NCBI RefSeq assembly: GCF_000510645.1
Contig: NZ_KI783301.1
Location: forward strand, 3,363,788-3,427,787
Reading direction: 5' to 3'
Origin: Thermicanus aegyptius DSM 12793
GTDB taxonomy: Bacteria > Bacillota > Bacilli > Thermicanales > Thermicanaceae
Length of the DNA: 64,000 bases
Both the position numbers and the translations under genes were made by a program. Below, one piece after another: positions 16,909 through 24,765 of this stretch. Positions within the stretch are counted from its first letter, which is position 1; each line of letters begins with the position of its first letter. Below the pieces are notes generated by a model that saw only the letters and a program-made list of their open reading frames with translations, ran no database searches and was not told the DNA's origin.

Positions 16909-18072
16909 TCACACAACCTCCTCCATCGGTACTCTTATCTCTCCGCTCATCAGCTTGGGTAGCAGGGTGTCGCGAATTGACGATAAAATGTGATTCTCAT
17001 CTTCAAGCAAAGCCTGTACTTTACCAAGTGTAGTAGCGATTTCATTGAACTGATTGATCACATCCATAGGTGGTAAAATGATTGGGACTTTTTTCATTTC
17101 TCCACCTGATATTTCTTTGAATGTTGAGCCAGACGCCCGACTCTCAATTTCGCCTACATTATTTTTTAACAATAAATATACATATTCTGAGCTAATATTA
17201 TTAAAAGGAACAATTGATTTAAATCCTTGGTTAGTTGTTACTGCGTTTTTTGCGATTGCTATGTATCCAATAGGTGCTCTTGAACTAAATAATACTGTGC
17301 CTTTAGGCATAAGTTTTGCACTGCTTTCCCGCAAGCCTAACTCAGAAATATCGAATTGCCCTCTACTGATATACTTATTTTTGTTCATAGATAAGTCTTT
17401 CGGTGTAATCCAAGGAATACCTGAATCTACATAATATTCCGGTTTGGATTTAGACGGAGTCCCACCACCAATGATGTCACCTATACTACTAAGAGTCCCA
17501 ACTCTCCATCCCTTCGGTATCAGCCCTAGTTCGCTTTCCTCAAACTCCCCGTCCTTGAACGGCTCAAAGTCCACAAACCAGGACTTGAAGATTGCCTGTG
17601 CGATTTCTTCAAGGGTTTTGTTGATTTGATTGTTAAGCTCGATCATGTCGTCAAGGGCAGACAGTGTAGCGGCAATTGCCTTTTGTTCAGGGAGTTGTGG
17701 TATTGTTGTTGTTAAACTTTTTAATATTCCTTGTGTCAATAGGGGCTGTGAACTTCCAATGCGCATATCATGCAAATTTAAATGCTTAAGCTTATAATAC
17801 ATGAATTTACATGAAATGTTTTCTTTTGCCTTTGCTAATATGGCATTATCTGATATCCAACATTTATTATTTTCGTAGAAAACATTGCCACAATAAGCAC
17901 CAACACGACCTATTATGAGACTTTCGCCTTCAGTATTATAGCTACTACAGTAATTTAAAATGCCATTGCCACCGTACACAGGTATATTTCCACTTTCCGT
18001 TGGTCTTTTCTTACCGTTGTAAAAATTAAGGACTTCATCTAATTTCGTTTCTCTCCACTCACTAAAACTCAC
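16909..18072 (-). CDS. hsdS: type I restriction enzyme, S (specificity) subunit
   Basis: A 387-residue DNA-recognition subunit. Two target recognition domains (about residues 1-150 and 190-340) are separated by conserved helices: Pro-Glu-Gln-Lys-Ala-Ile-Ala-Ala-Thr-Leu-Ser begins the first helix, and Phe-Lys-Ser-Trp-Phe-Val-Asp-Phe-Glu-Pro-Phe the hinge typical of this subtype. It should specify a bipartite sequence. The second domain has the usual Gly-Gly-Gly-Thr-Pro-Ser and Pro-Trp-Ile-Thr-Pro-Lys-Asp-Leu motifs. The start is GTG, overlapping the rhuM-like stop by 4 nt (GTGA), with GGAGGTGAT upstream. No inverted repeats or spare specificity genes for phase variation were seen. Confidence 0.94.
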   Translation of the reverse strand: MSFSEWRETKLDEVLNFYNGKKRPTESGNIPVYGGNGILNYCSSYNTEGESLIIGRVGAYCGNVFYENNKCWISDNAILAKAKENISCKFMYYKLKHLNLHDMRIGSSQPLLTQGILKSLTTTIPQLPEQKAIAATLSALDDMIELNNQINKTLEEIAQAIFKSWFVDFEPFKDGEFEESELGLIPKGWRVGTLSSIGDIIGGGTPSKSKPEYYVDSGIPWITPKDLSMNKNKYISRGQFDISELGLRESSAKLMPKGTVLFSSRAPIGYIAIAKNAVTTNQGFKSIVPFNNISSEYVYLLLKNNVGEIESRASGSTFKEISGGEMKKVPIILPPMDVINQFNEIATTLGKVQALLEDENHILSSIRDTLLPKLMSGEIRVPMEEVV

Positions 18073-19097
18073 TCCCCATCACCTCCAACACTATCCTTCT
18101 TCCCTTTCAGCATCTTTGCGGTCTTCTCTATGCTCTCCAAAAAATGCTTTTCCACCTCGGAAAGCTCATTTTTGGTTCGTTCCCTATACTTCTCATACTC
18201 TGCTATTGCTTTTTGAGCAGCTTGCTGGTGGCTGATTTTACCTGCGTGCGTAAGGATCTCATTGTCGCTCATTTTAAGGAAATCGTCCAATTTTTCTATC
18301 CAGTCGGCCATGTACATGGGTTTTCTACGCATTGCCTGAAGCTCGGCAAATTCGATATAAGCATTGACGATGCGGTTTAGTACAGCCAGTTCATCCTCTG
18401 TAAGGTAGTTTTTGGCAATCTGGGATTCTGACCTGCTAGGCTTAGAACCAGTAAAGTTGGTCATTCCCATAAAAGGCTTTGTACTATCAGCTCTCAGATA
18501 CACTATTTCTGCCGCAGTATGCCCATGAGCTGCCCAGTGCATTTTGTTCTGGACCGTTTGAAAAAACTGCTGTGAAATGGCCGCATCCGGTGAATAGTCA
18601 ATACTCGTCGCGTAAATATCCAAAATCTTGCGGTAAAATACCTTTTCTGAGGAGCGAATATCCCGGATGCGCTCCAATAATTCCTCAAAATAATTGCCGC
18701 CGCCCGCTTTTTTCAGCAAGTCATCATTCATAGTAAAGCCTTTGATTATGTATTCTTTTAGCCTTTGGGTTGCCCAAATCCTGAACTGCGTGCCCCGGTG
18801 GGACTTAACCCGGTAGCCGACAGAGATAATAACATCCAAGTTATAAAATTTCGTCTTATATTTCTTACCGTCGGCAGCAGTTGTCAAGTATTCCTTGACA
18901 ACTGAAATTTCATCAAGTTCGCCTTCTTTAAATACATTATTGATATGCAGACTAACATTCTGTTTACTGGTCTGAAAAAGTTCAGCCATTTGAGCCTGAG
19001 TCAACCAGACCGTTTCATCTTCCATTCTTACATCGATCTTGGTTTGTCCGTCTTCGGTCTGGTACATTAATATTTCCGAATTATTTTCAAAACTCAT
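18069..19097 (-). CDS. RhuM-family protein embedded in the restriction operon
   Basis: A 342-residue protein of the virulence RhuM family (PF13310). The N-terminal part contains [11 protein letters not shown] followed by Asn-Val-Ser-Leu-His-Ile-Asn-Asn, a helix-turn-helix-like segment. Then come [13 protein letters not shown] and Arg-Ile-Trp-Ala-Thr, the family signature. The function is unknown; members are often found inside type I restriction loci and pathogenicity islands. It overlaps hsdM by 11 nt and hsdS by 4 nt, so it is cotranslated with them. The ATG at 19097 gives the conserved start; the longer frame lies inside hsdM. Confidence 0.88.
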   Translation of the reverse strand: MSFENNSEILMYQTEDGQTKIDVRMEDETVWLTQAQMAELFQTSKQNVSLHINNVFKEGELDEISVVKEYLTTAADGKKYKTKFYNLDVIISVGYRVKSHRGTQFRIWATQRLKEYIIKGFTMNDDLLKKAGGGNYFEELLERIRDIRSSEKVFYRKILDIYATSIDYSPDAAISQQFFQTVQNKMHWAAHGHTAAEIVYLRADSTKPFMGMTNFTGSKPSRSESQIAKNYLTEDELAVLNRIVNAYIEFAELQAMRRKPMYMADWIEKLDDFLKMSDNEILTHAGKISHQQAAQKAIAEYEKYRERTKNELSEVEKHFLESIEKTAKMLKGKKDSVGGDGE

Positions 19098-20589
19098 AGC
19101 CGATCGCCCCCAGTCTTTTACGGATTTCCTCCTCCAGAGACTTACGCTTTGCAAACATCTCTGCCAGCTCCCCGGTAAGCCTTGTCATCTTTTCATCAAA
19201 AGGCTCCCCGTCATCAACCCGCTCTTCAATACCAACATACCTTCCGGGAGTGAGAATATACTCATGGGAACGCACTTCATCCAGTGTGGCCGCCTTGCAG
19301 AATCCTTTTATATCCTTGTATCCTTCGCCCTTTTTCCATTTGTGGTAGGTATCGGCGATATATTTTATCTCTGTCTCATAGTCAAGTTCCCTGTGCTTAC
19401 GGTCAACCATCGTGCCCATCTTGCGGGCATCAATAAAGAGGATTTCATTGCTGCGATCCCAGCCTGCGGATTTCTTATTCCTGGTTAAAAACCACAGGCT
19501 GGCAGGAATGGTTACGTTATAGAAGAGGTTGGGTGGAAGAGTAATAATGCAGTCCACCAGCTTGTCTTCGATAATATTCTTCCTTATCTCGGCTTCACTG
19601 GTTGTATTGGTAGACAAAGCGCCGTTTGCCATAACAAAGCCCGCCACGCCGTTTGGCGAAAGCTTGGAAATAATATGCTGTATCCAGGCATAGTTGGCGT
19701 TTCCCGCAGGGGGTGTACCATACTTCCAGCGGACATCATCGGCAAGCCTGTTAGCTCCCCAATCCTTGATATTAAAGGGTGGATTGGCAAGGATATAATC
19801 CGCCTTTAGTTTCTTATGGAGATCATTGGAAAAGGTATCCGCATCCCGCTCGCCAAGGTTTCCGTCGATACCCCTGATCGCAAGGTTCATTTTGCAAAGC
19901 CGCCAGGTGGTCGCTGTGTATTCCTGTCCAAAGATATGGATGTCGTCCTTTCTGCCGCTGTGTTCTTCAACGAACCTCTGGCTCTGCACAAACATGCCGC
20001 CGGACCCGCAGCATGGGTCATAAATCCTTCCTTTATATGGTTCAATCATTTCAACAAGCAGTTTTACAATAGATGGCGGGGTGTAAAATTCTCCTTCCGA
20101 CGAACCGAACTTCCCAAGGAAGTATTCGTAAACCCTGCCGAGCACATCTTTTGCTCTTGCCTCTTTATCACCAACCTTAAAGGAAAACAGGTCGATTAGC
20201 TCACCAAGCTTTGTTTTATCTATTTCCGGGCGTGCATAATTTTTCGGCAGCACCCCTTTAAGGGAGGCGTTTAACTTTTCAATAGCTATCATTGCTTCAT
20301 CGATAATCTGTCCGATAGTAGGTTGCTTGGCATTGGCTTTTATATACTCCCAACGGGCTTCCTTCGGTACGAAAAAAACATTTTCTTCGGTATAAGCATC
20401 TATATCTTCCTCAAATCCTTCGCCCTCTGCAACCAGCTCGTTATATCTCTCCTCAAAAGCATCGGAGATGTATTTAAGGAAAATAAGTCCCAGTACTACA
20501 TGCTTGTATTCCGAAGCCTCAATGTTACCGCGCAGTTTATCCGCCATTTCCCATAGATTATTTTCAAACCCTAAATTTACTGTTGCCAT
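19087..20589 (-). CDS. hsdM: type I restriction enzyme, M (methyltransferase) subunit
   Basis: A 500-residue N6-adenine DNA methyltransferase that works with HsdS. An N-terminal helical domain begins [12 protein letters not shown]. The SAM-binding motif Asp-Pro-Cys-Cys-Gly-Ser-Gly-Gly is at about residue 195 and the catalytic Asn-Pro-Pro-Phe at about 270. Phe-Tyr-Thr-Pro-Pro precedes the SAM motif as usual. All key residues are present, in contrast to the degenerate methyltransferase-like gene upstream. GGAGG precedes the ATG. It starts 15 nt after the 163-aa gene. Confidence 0.96.
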   Translation of the reverse strand: MATVNLGFENNLWEMADKLRGNIEASEYKHVVLGLIFLKYISDAFEERYNELVAEGEGFEEDIDAYTEENVFFVPKEARWEYIKANAKQPTIGQIIDEAMIAIEKLNASLKGVLPKNYARPEIDKTKLGELIDLFSFKVGDKEARAKDVLGRVYEYFLGKFGSSEGEFYTPPSIVKLLVEMIEPYKGRIYDPCCGSGGMFVQSQRFVEEHSGRKDDIHIFGQEYTATTWRLCKMNLAIRGIDGNLGERDADTFSNDLHKKLKADYILANPPFNIKDWGANRLADDVRWKYGTPPAGNANYAWIQHIISKLSPNGVAGFVMANGALSTNTTSEAEIRKNIIEDKLVDCIITLPPNLFYNVTIPASLWFLTRNKKSAGWDRSNEILFIDARKMGTMVDRKHRELDYETEIKYIADTYHKWKKGEGYKDIKGFCKAATLDEVRSHEYILTPGRYVGIEERVDDGEPFDEKMTRLTGELAEMFAKRKSLEEEIRKRLGAIGYEF

Positions 20590-20604
20590 TTTTTATCCTC
20601 CATC

Positions 20605-21096
20605 TTAAATCGCAATTGTGTTGATCTTATTTCTTGGTATGATTATTGGCTCGCCTATTGTCATAGTACCATAAACCCTGAAACCTTTACGGTCCGAAAG
20701 CTTAACCGTTATTGTTTGACTAGATTTAGAATGGATATCAATACTGCTTGTAACCTGTTGTTTATCTAATAAGCATACTTCACTATTGTTTAGCTGTTTT
20801 TCTTTGCCACATATGAGCGCAACCATAAAATTATCATCTTTATACGAGCACAACTCTTTTAGATTGTTTTGTGTAAAATTAAAGATCCATGTATTCCCTT
20901 CTGTTTTCCTTGGCTCTGGTTTAGATCGATATTTTATATATAAGATCAGCTCACTATTTTTTTTCGTTAAAAGCTTATAAACTGCTTTGCTATCATTTGA
21001 ATTTGTTTCTACTAGAGTTAACTGCATCGGTACATCTTTTCTTAATAATCTCGTTATAACTCCACCATGCATAAACTCAAATTCTTTAATCGCCAT
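20605..21096 (-). CDS. unrecognised 163-aa protein, second gene of the restriction operon
   Basis: I do not recognise this family. The ATG at 21096 (Met-Ala-Ile-Lys-Glu-Phe) has AAGGGG upstream. The longer frame to 21207 overlaps the preceding gene and lacks a ribosome site. The product looks like an all-beta protein: alternating hydrophobic strands, few helices, no cysteine cluster, no membrane segment and no enzymatic motif that I can see. It ends in a run of Ile-Ile-Ile-Pro-Arg. It lies 16 nt after the methyltransferase-like fusion and 15 nt before hsdM, so it is very probably cotranslated with both. A role as a partner or regulator of the fusion protein is inference from position. Confidence 0.8.
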   Translation of the reverse strand: MAIKEFEFMHGGVITRLLRKDVPMQLTLVETNSNDSKAVYKLLTKKNSELILYIKYRSKPEPRKTEGNTWIFNFTQNNLKELCSYKDDNFMVALICGKEKQLNNSEVCLLDKQQVTSSIDIHSKSSQTITVKLSDRKGFRVYGTMTIGEPIIIPRNKINTIAI

Positions 21097-21112
21097 ATTT
21101 GTATCCCCTTTC

Positions 21113-22699
21113 TTATAATAGTCTCTCATAGATTTTTTCTTTTTCAGCAGCAAAGCGTTCCTCAGCCTTACGGATAGTTTCTCGATACAAGGTGCTTTCA
21201 GCTTCATAATGAGTTACCAGCTCTTTCTGCTCTTCAATATCTAGCAAAGGTATTTCCATTTCCATAATGTCAGTATGATTTATATTTACAATAGTGGTCC
21301 CTCGTTGAAAGCTTTTTATAAGTGCTATTCCGACAGGACTCTCAAGGAATATCTTAAGGTAGTTGCTTAAGACCCTATTATTGGGTCTAATAACGATAAC
21401 ATTGGCCGAGGCGATAACGATATTTTTTTGTTTACGGTATACACCCGTTTTAATTGCCGACCCCCTGCAAGATAAGACTATGTCGCCGTCTATCAGCTCA
21501 TATCTTTTAATTTTTCGTTCTTCTTCATCAATACTGTCCATATTGGAATAATCAATGCCGGTATCGGTAATGTTTGATATATTCAGCACCAGGATTTTCC
21601 CAGGCTTAATATCTTTTTTGAGGATTGATTTTCCCCTAAAAACCTCTGCAACTTCGTGAAGTTTAACTCTTTCTATAGTTGATGTCTTATACTTTCTGAT
21701 ATGCTCGTCATCATCCTCGAGGATAAGTTCAATTCTCCAATCCTCTTGAGCGGCAAAATCTTTGCTTCCCACTACCTTCACTTTGTCGACATAAAGACCA
21801 TTATCATAACCTAAATATCCTACGCTCACATTTTCCTTTTTTACAGCACCTATCTTAAGCAGATAAGTTTTGATAGCAGTGTACGGCTTAAAAGTACCTT
21901 CGGGAAGACTGTAAATACCCTCCAATTGATAGTGGGTCATGATATGCTCACGCAGCTTTGCTTCAGAACCACTTGCAAATGCAATCTTAACAGGAAGCAC
22001 AGTCACCAGCGTCCCTCTGTCGGACAAGTACCCAAGTAAATTTTGCGTCGCTACAACATCCGGTCTTGAGGAGATAAATTTATGGTTAACGGCTTCAATC
22101 TTGCCACCAAAATCAGGCAGCGCATAGATAAAGTCAAAACGGGCGTCAACAAGCAGCTCCTGATATATCGACTGATTAAGAATAGTGACGTTGTCATAGT
22201 CTTCAAAACCAAGCTTAAGCAGCATAAACATAAGTACATTGGATGTGGTAAAGGTTATATTACTTGACTGATGCTTCTCCACCAAACCTTTAAGACCTGA
22301 CAGGCTTTTTTCTGCTTCGGCAATAAGTATTGACTGTGATCTTGCTTCATCTATCAGGCTACTGATGTATTCCGTCAAATAAGCCGGAGAGAATATCTGT
22401 CCGAAGCGGTCGTTTTGGTATAGTTTAAGCGTATACTCTATAAGGTCAATTCCTTCTGCAACCTTATAAATTGTAGAAAAGAAATCCCTGTCGCCTGGAA
22501 AATATCCCAGGATTGTGCTTTCAGTAGATTGCTTCATTAATTCGAAAAGCTGCTCTCCATCCTGCAGAGGTTTTTCCTGTGATTTCACCGCTCGCGCTGT
22601 AAGTTTGACGCGTAACATCTCGTTCAATAATTGCTCTCGGGAGGTAATACCACGTACAGCAAATGAATTAATAAAAAGATTTATTGATGGGTTCACCAT
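21113..22699 (-). CDS. degenerate HsdM-like methyltransferase fused to an HsdS-like recognition domain
   Basis: A 528-residue protein heading the operon. Residues about 90-310 follow the N6-adenine methyltransferase fold of type I M subunits. The late strand-helix segment (Thr-Leu-Val-Thr-Val-Leu-Pro, then Leu-Arg-Glu-His-Ile and Ile-Tyr-Ser-Leu-Pro-Glu-Gly-Thr-Phe) is clear. The SAM motif expected after Phe-Ser-Pro-Ala-Tyr is missing, and the catalytic Asn-Pro-Pro-Phe position reads Leu-Pro-Asp-Phe. It should not methylate. Residues about 345-528 resemble one target recognition domain plus a coiled-coil helix of HsdS. AAGGAGG precedes the ATG. It may read DNA as a regulator, decoy or accessory of the intact HsdMS; this is inference. 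Confidence 0.82.
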   Translation of the reverse strand: MVNPSINLFINSFAVRGITSREQLLNEMLRVKLTARAVKSQEKPLQDGEQLFELMKQSTESTILGYFPGDRDFFSTIYKVAEGIDLIEYTLKLYQNDRFGQIFSPAYLTEYISSLIDEARSQSILIAEAEKSLSGLKGLVEKHQSSNITFTTSNVLMFMLLKLGFEDYDNVTILNQSIYQELLVDARFDFIYALPDFGGKIEAVNHKFISSRPDVVATQNLLGYLSDRGTLVTVLPVKIAFASGSEAKLREHIMTHYQLEGIYSLPEGTFKPYTAIKTYLLKIGAVKKENVSVGYLGYDNGLYVDKVKVVGSKDFAAQEDWRIELILEDDDEHIRKYKTSTIERVKLHEVAEVFRGKSILKKDIKPGKILVLNISNITDTGIDYSNMDSIDEEERKIKRYELIDGDIVLSCRGSAIKTGVYRKQKNIVIASANVIVIRPNNRVLSNYLKIFLESPVGIALIKSFQRGTTIVNINHTDIMEMEIPLLDIEEQKELVTHYEAESTLYRETIRKAEERFAAEKEKIYERLL

Positions 22700-22743
22700 T
22701 TTCCTCCTTTCTATCCATATGTGTAAATTCTTTCATCGATGGT

Positions 22744-22779
22744 ATTGTAACATAAATACTTTAGTATGTCTATACTAAA
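22744..22779 (-). promoter_or_regulatory. promoter of the defence operon with a palindrome over the -35 box
   Basis: TAGACA (22767-22772) and TACAAT (22744-22749) on the minus strand are spaced by exactly 17 nt, about 45 nt before the first gene of the operon. A perfect palindrome, TTTAGTAT-GTCT-ATACTAAA (22760-22779), covers the -35 box, as an operator for a dimeric repressor would. Confidence 0.7.
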
Positions 22780-22842
22780 ATTTTTTCTTTGTTGTACGTT
22801 TATGATATTGTCATTATGTAACCTGTCTGTGAAAATGTCACT

Positions 22843-23196
22843 ATGGGACAGGAGAGAATTGTTTTGACAAAAGAAGAGTTGATCGGAACGGGAGAAACGA
22901 TTTCTTACAAAGGGAAAACCTACAAGATTGACACCACGAAACAGAGGCAAACGATCCCTCCCAAAACACGGGTCGAAATCCGCCAGACATTGGGCGGCAA
23001 GCTATTTGTCTGGTACAAGGGGAAAAGTTATCCCTTGCAGGAAACATCCAAACCACAACGTCAAACAGCTCCCCAAAAAGAAAAGGCGAGCCCGGAGAAA
23101 AAAACTCACAAGCCCGCTGCCAATCATCCTTGGCGAGAATACAACAAACCTAAAAAAAGGGTGCCACAACGGACTTCATTTGGCTATAGCGGTTAA
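22843..23196 (+). pseudogene. C-terminal remnant of an integrase-core transposase
   Basis: 117 codons starting only 3 nt inside the left terminal repeat. The product has the C-terminal beta domain found in ISNCY/IS1202-like transposases, with Gly-Glu-Thr-Ile-Ser-Tyr-Lys-Gly-Lys-Thr-Tyr and a second Tyr-Lys-Gly-Lys-Ser-Tyr, followed by a basic, Lys- and Pro-rich tail. The DNA-binding and DDE parts are absent, so the deletion removed everything between the left end and the last quarter of the gene. The stop codon TAA is in the loop of a small hairpin, as in the other remnant at the opposite edge of the island. Confidence 0.65.
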
Positions 23197-23343
23197 GGAA
23201 TACCGCTAAAATTCCTTTCACCCCTTATTCGCCTTCTATCCCTGGACCGCGAATGAATCAAGGGTGAGCGAAGCGAAGGCTTTGGGCCTTTACCCTTGAT
23301 GAAATGAGCGGACCAGGCCACAATAAAAACAGAGGGTGAAAGG
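23187..23343. repeat. nested inverted repeats between transposase stop and right terminal repeat
   Basis: TAGCGGT (23187-23193) pairs with ACCGCTA (23202-23208). Outside it a long fold-back is built from three pairs of arms: CCTTTCACCC/GGGTGAAAGG (23214-23223 with 23334-23343), CCTGGACCGC/GCGGACCAGG (23241-23250 with 23308-23317, one mismatch) and ATCAAGGGT/ACCCTTGAT (23257-23265 with 23292-23300). They are nested in order, so a single extended stem of about 130 nt can form. Confidence 0.75.
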
Positions 23344-23413
23344 ATAAACCATAATCGATGTGACAAATTCACTGACGCGTAAGTATGACATTTTCACTGA
23401 CGCTTGACAGGTG

Positions 23414-24658
23414 TTAGGTCGTTAGTGGCGGATGGGTGTAAGAGCCGATGGCGATTCCCGGTATTTCCTCAGCCAGAATCCGAACGGCCTCTTTTACTCC
23501 CAAAAGTTCCCCTTTGGCAGGAGGGATGAGGGAGAGATACGCATCGGGATCAATATTTAAATTCCTAAGTTGAATTCTTTTCAAACGCGTTCTTTGGGCA
23601 AACCGTATCATCGCCTCTACCTCCTCCTCCCTGTCCATGACCCCGGGAAAGATTAAATAATTGATGGAGGTATAGACCCCATGGTCCGCAGCGTAGCGAA
23701 GGGTCTTCTCCACATTCTCCAATGTATACCCCCGGGGACGATAGTAGGCATTATAATGTTCGGGGATGGCACTGATGGTGCTGACTCGCATTAGATCAAG
23801 CCCTGCATCGACGATCCCCTTAATCTGCTCCGTCAACCCGCCATTGGTGTTCATGTTGATATACCCCATGGAGGTCTTTTCCCGAACCGCTCGGATCGCC
23901 TCAATGACGAGGGGAGCTTGGGTGGAGGGTTCTCCCTCACAGCCCTGTCCAAAGCTGATGATGGACTCCGGAGTTTTAAGGTGATGGAGCATCACTTCCA
24001 CCACCTCTTCCAGAGTAGGGCGAAAGGTGAGGCGGGTTTGGGCCGAGGGAAAACCGCTTTCCGGTTTTTGCTCGGAGATACAGCCATAACATCCTGCATT
24101 ACAGGAGGAAGAGATAGGGACCGCTCCCTCCCAACGACCGTAAAAGGTGTTGGCGGCGGTTAAGCACTCATATTCCAATGCACAATGGCTTAAGTGACGA
24201 ACGAGCCGATTTTCCGCATATTTTCCGGTAAGCTCTACCACCTTACGCTCTATTTCTCCCATAGGGAAACGCAAGGGATTCCATCTCTCCGGTTCATCGC
24301 TTCGCATGGCTGCCACATAAAATTTTCCTTCTTTCCAGACGACCGCCGTATAACCGAACAGGGGAAGGAGTTCCTTTCGGTCCCGTTTTAGATAGGCGGG
24401 GAGAAGAAGCCGAGTATACCCTTGAGGCAGAAGGGCCCCAACCGCATTCACCTCTCCGTCTAAGGGGGTAAATTCCCCAGTCCCGGGATCCATTCCCATC
24501 GGGCGGGTGTTTGGAATGGCGACCAACGTGGCTCCTTCCGGCAAGGGAATTAAATCCTCCTCCAGGATCTCTATGAAGCGATCACCACTTCTCCCGACGG
24601 CAAACCATTCTTCCGATTCATACACCCGATTTTCTTTATCGCTGTAAACCAGATTCAT
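23414..24658 (-). CDS. radical SAM protein of unknown substrate
   Basis: A 414-residue protein. The iron-sulphur motif is Cys-Asn-Ala-Gly-Cys-Tyr-Gly-Cys (CxxxCxxC) at about residues 186-193, preceded by Pro-Ile-Ser-Ser-Ser. The TIM-barrel continues with Phe-Gly-Gln-Gly-Cys-Glu-Gly-Glu-Pro and Asn-Met-Asn-Thr-Asn-Gly-Gly. A roughly 180-residue N-terminal domain of unknown function precedes the radical core and holds two further Cys (His-Cys-Ala-Leu-Glu-Tyr-Glu-Cys). The substrate cannot be inferred. The gene ends Pro-Pro-Leu-Thr-Thr and its TAA stop abuts the insertion sequence, so its original C-terminus may have been altered. It is the first core gene right of the island. Confidence 0.82.
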   Translation of the reverse strand: MNLVYSDKENRVYESEEWFAVGRSGDRFIEILEEDLIPLPEGATLVAIPNTRPMGMDPGTGEFTPLDGEVNAVGALLPQGYTRLLLPAYLKRDRKELLPLFGYTAVVWKEGKFYVAAMRSDEPERWNPLRFPMGEIERKVVELTGKYAENRLVRHLSHCALEYECLTAANTFYGRWEGAVPISSSCNAGCYGCISEQKPESGFPSAQTRLTFRPTLEEVVEVMLHHLKTPESIISFGQGCEGEPSTQAPLVIEAIRAVREKTSMGYINMNTNGGLTEQIKGIVDAGLDLMRVSTISAIPEHYNAYYRPRGYTLENVEKTLRYAADHGVYTSINYLIFPGVMDREEEVEAMIRFAQRTRLKRIQLRNLNIDPDAYLSLIPPAKGELLGVKEAVRILAEEIPGIAIGSYTHPPLTT

Positions 24659-24765
24659 TTCTCGATCCTCTCATTTTTTCGTTTCGGTATTCACTCATCC
24701 GCTTCCCTCGTTTTATACCGGAAAGCCGGATTTTTTAAAGGAGAAAAGAGAGTACGCAGAGGGAA

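Larger units (their letters stand above)
22821..23411 (+). mobile_element. internally deleted insertion sequence at the right edge of the island
   Basis: The left end reads CCTGTCTGTGAAAATGTCA (22822-22840). The right end, reverse complemented, reads CCTGTCAAGCG followed by TCAGTGAAAATGTCA (23386-23411). The inner 13 bases match except one. At the right end a second imperfect copy of the motif (TGACAAATTCACTGACGC, 23361-23378) sits as a tandem direct repeat. The 0.6-kb element holds only the C-terminal coding part of a transposase. Its right end lies 2 bp from the stop codon of the adjacent radical SAM gene. Confidence 0.7.

Noticed and set aside
20605-21207. Longer 200-aa version of the unknown second operon gene
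   Set aside because: The extra 37 codons overlap the preceding gene and have no ribosome site; the ATG at 21096 has one.
22843-23196. Restriction controller (C) protein upstream of the operon
   Set aside because: The product lacks a helix-turn-helix and matches the C-terminal beta domain of transposases, and it lies between insertion-sequence ends.
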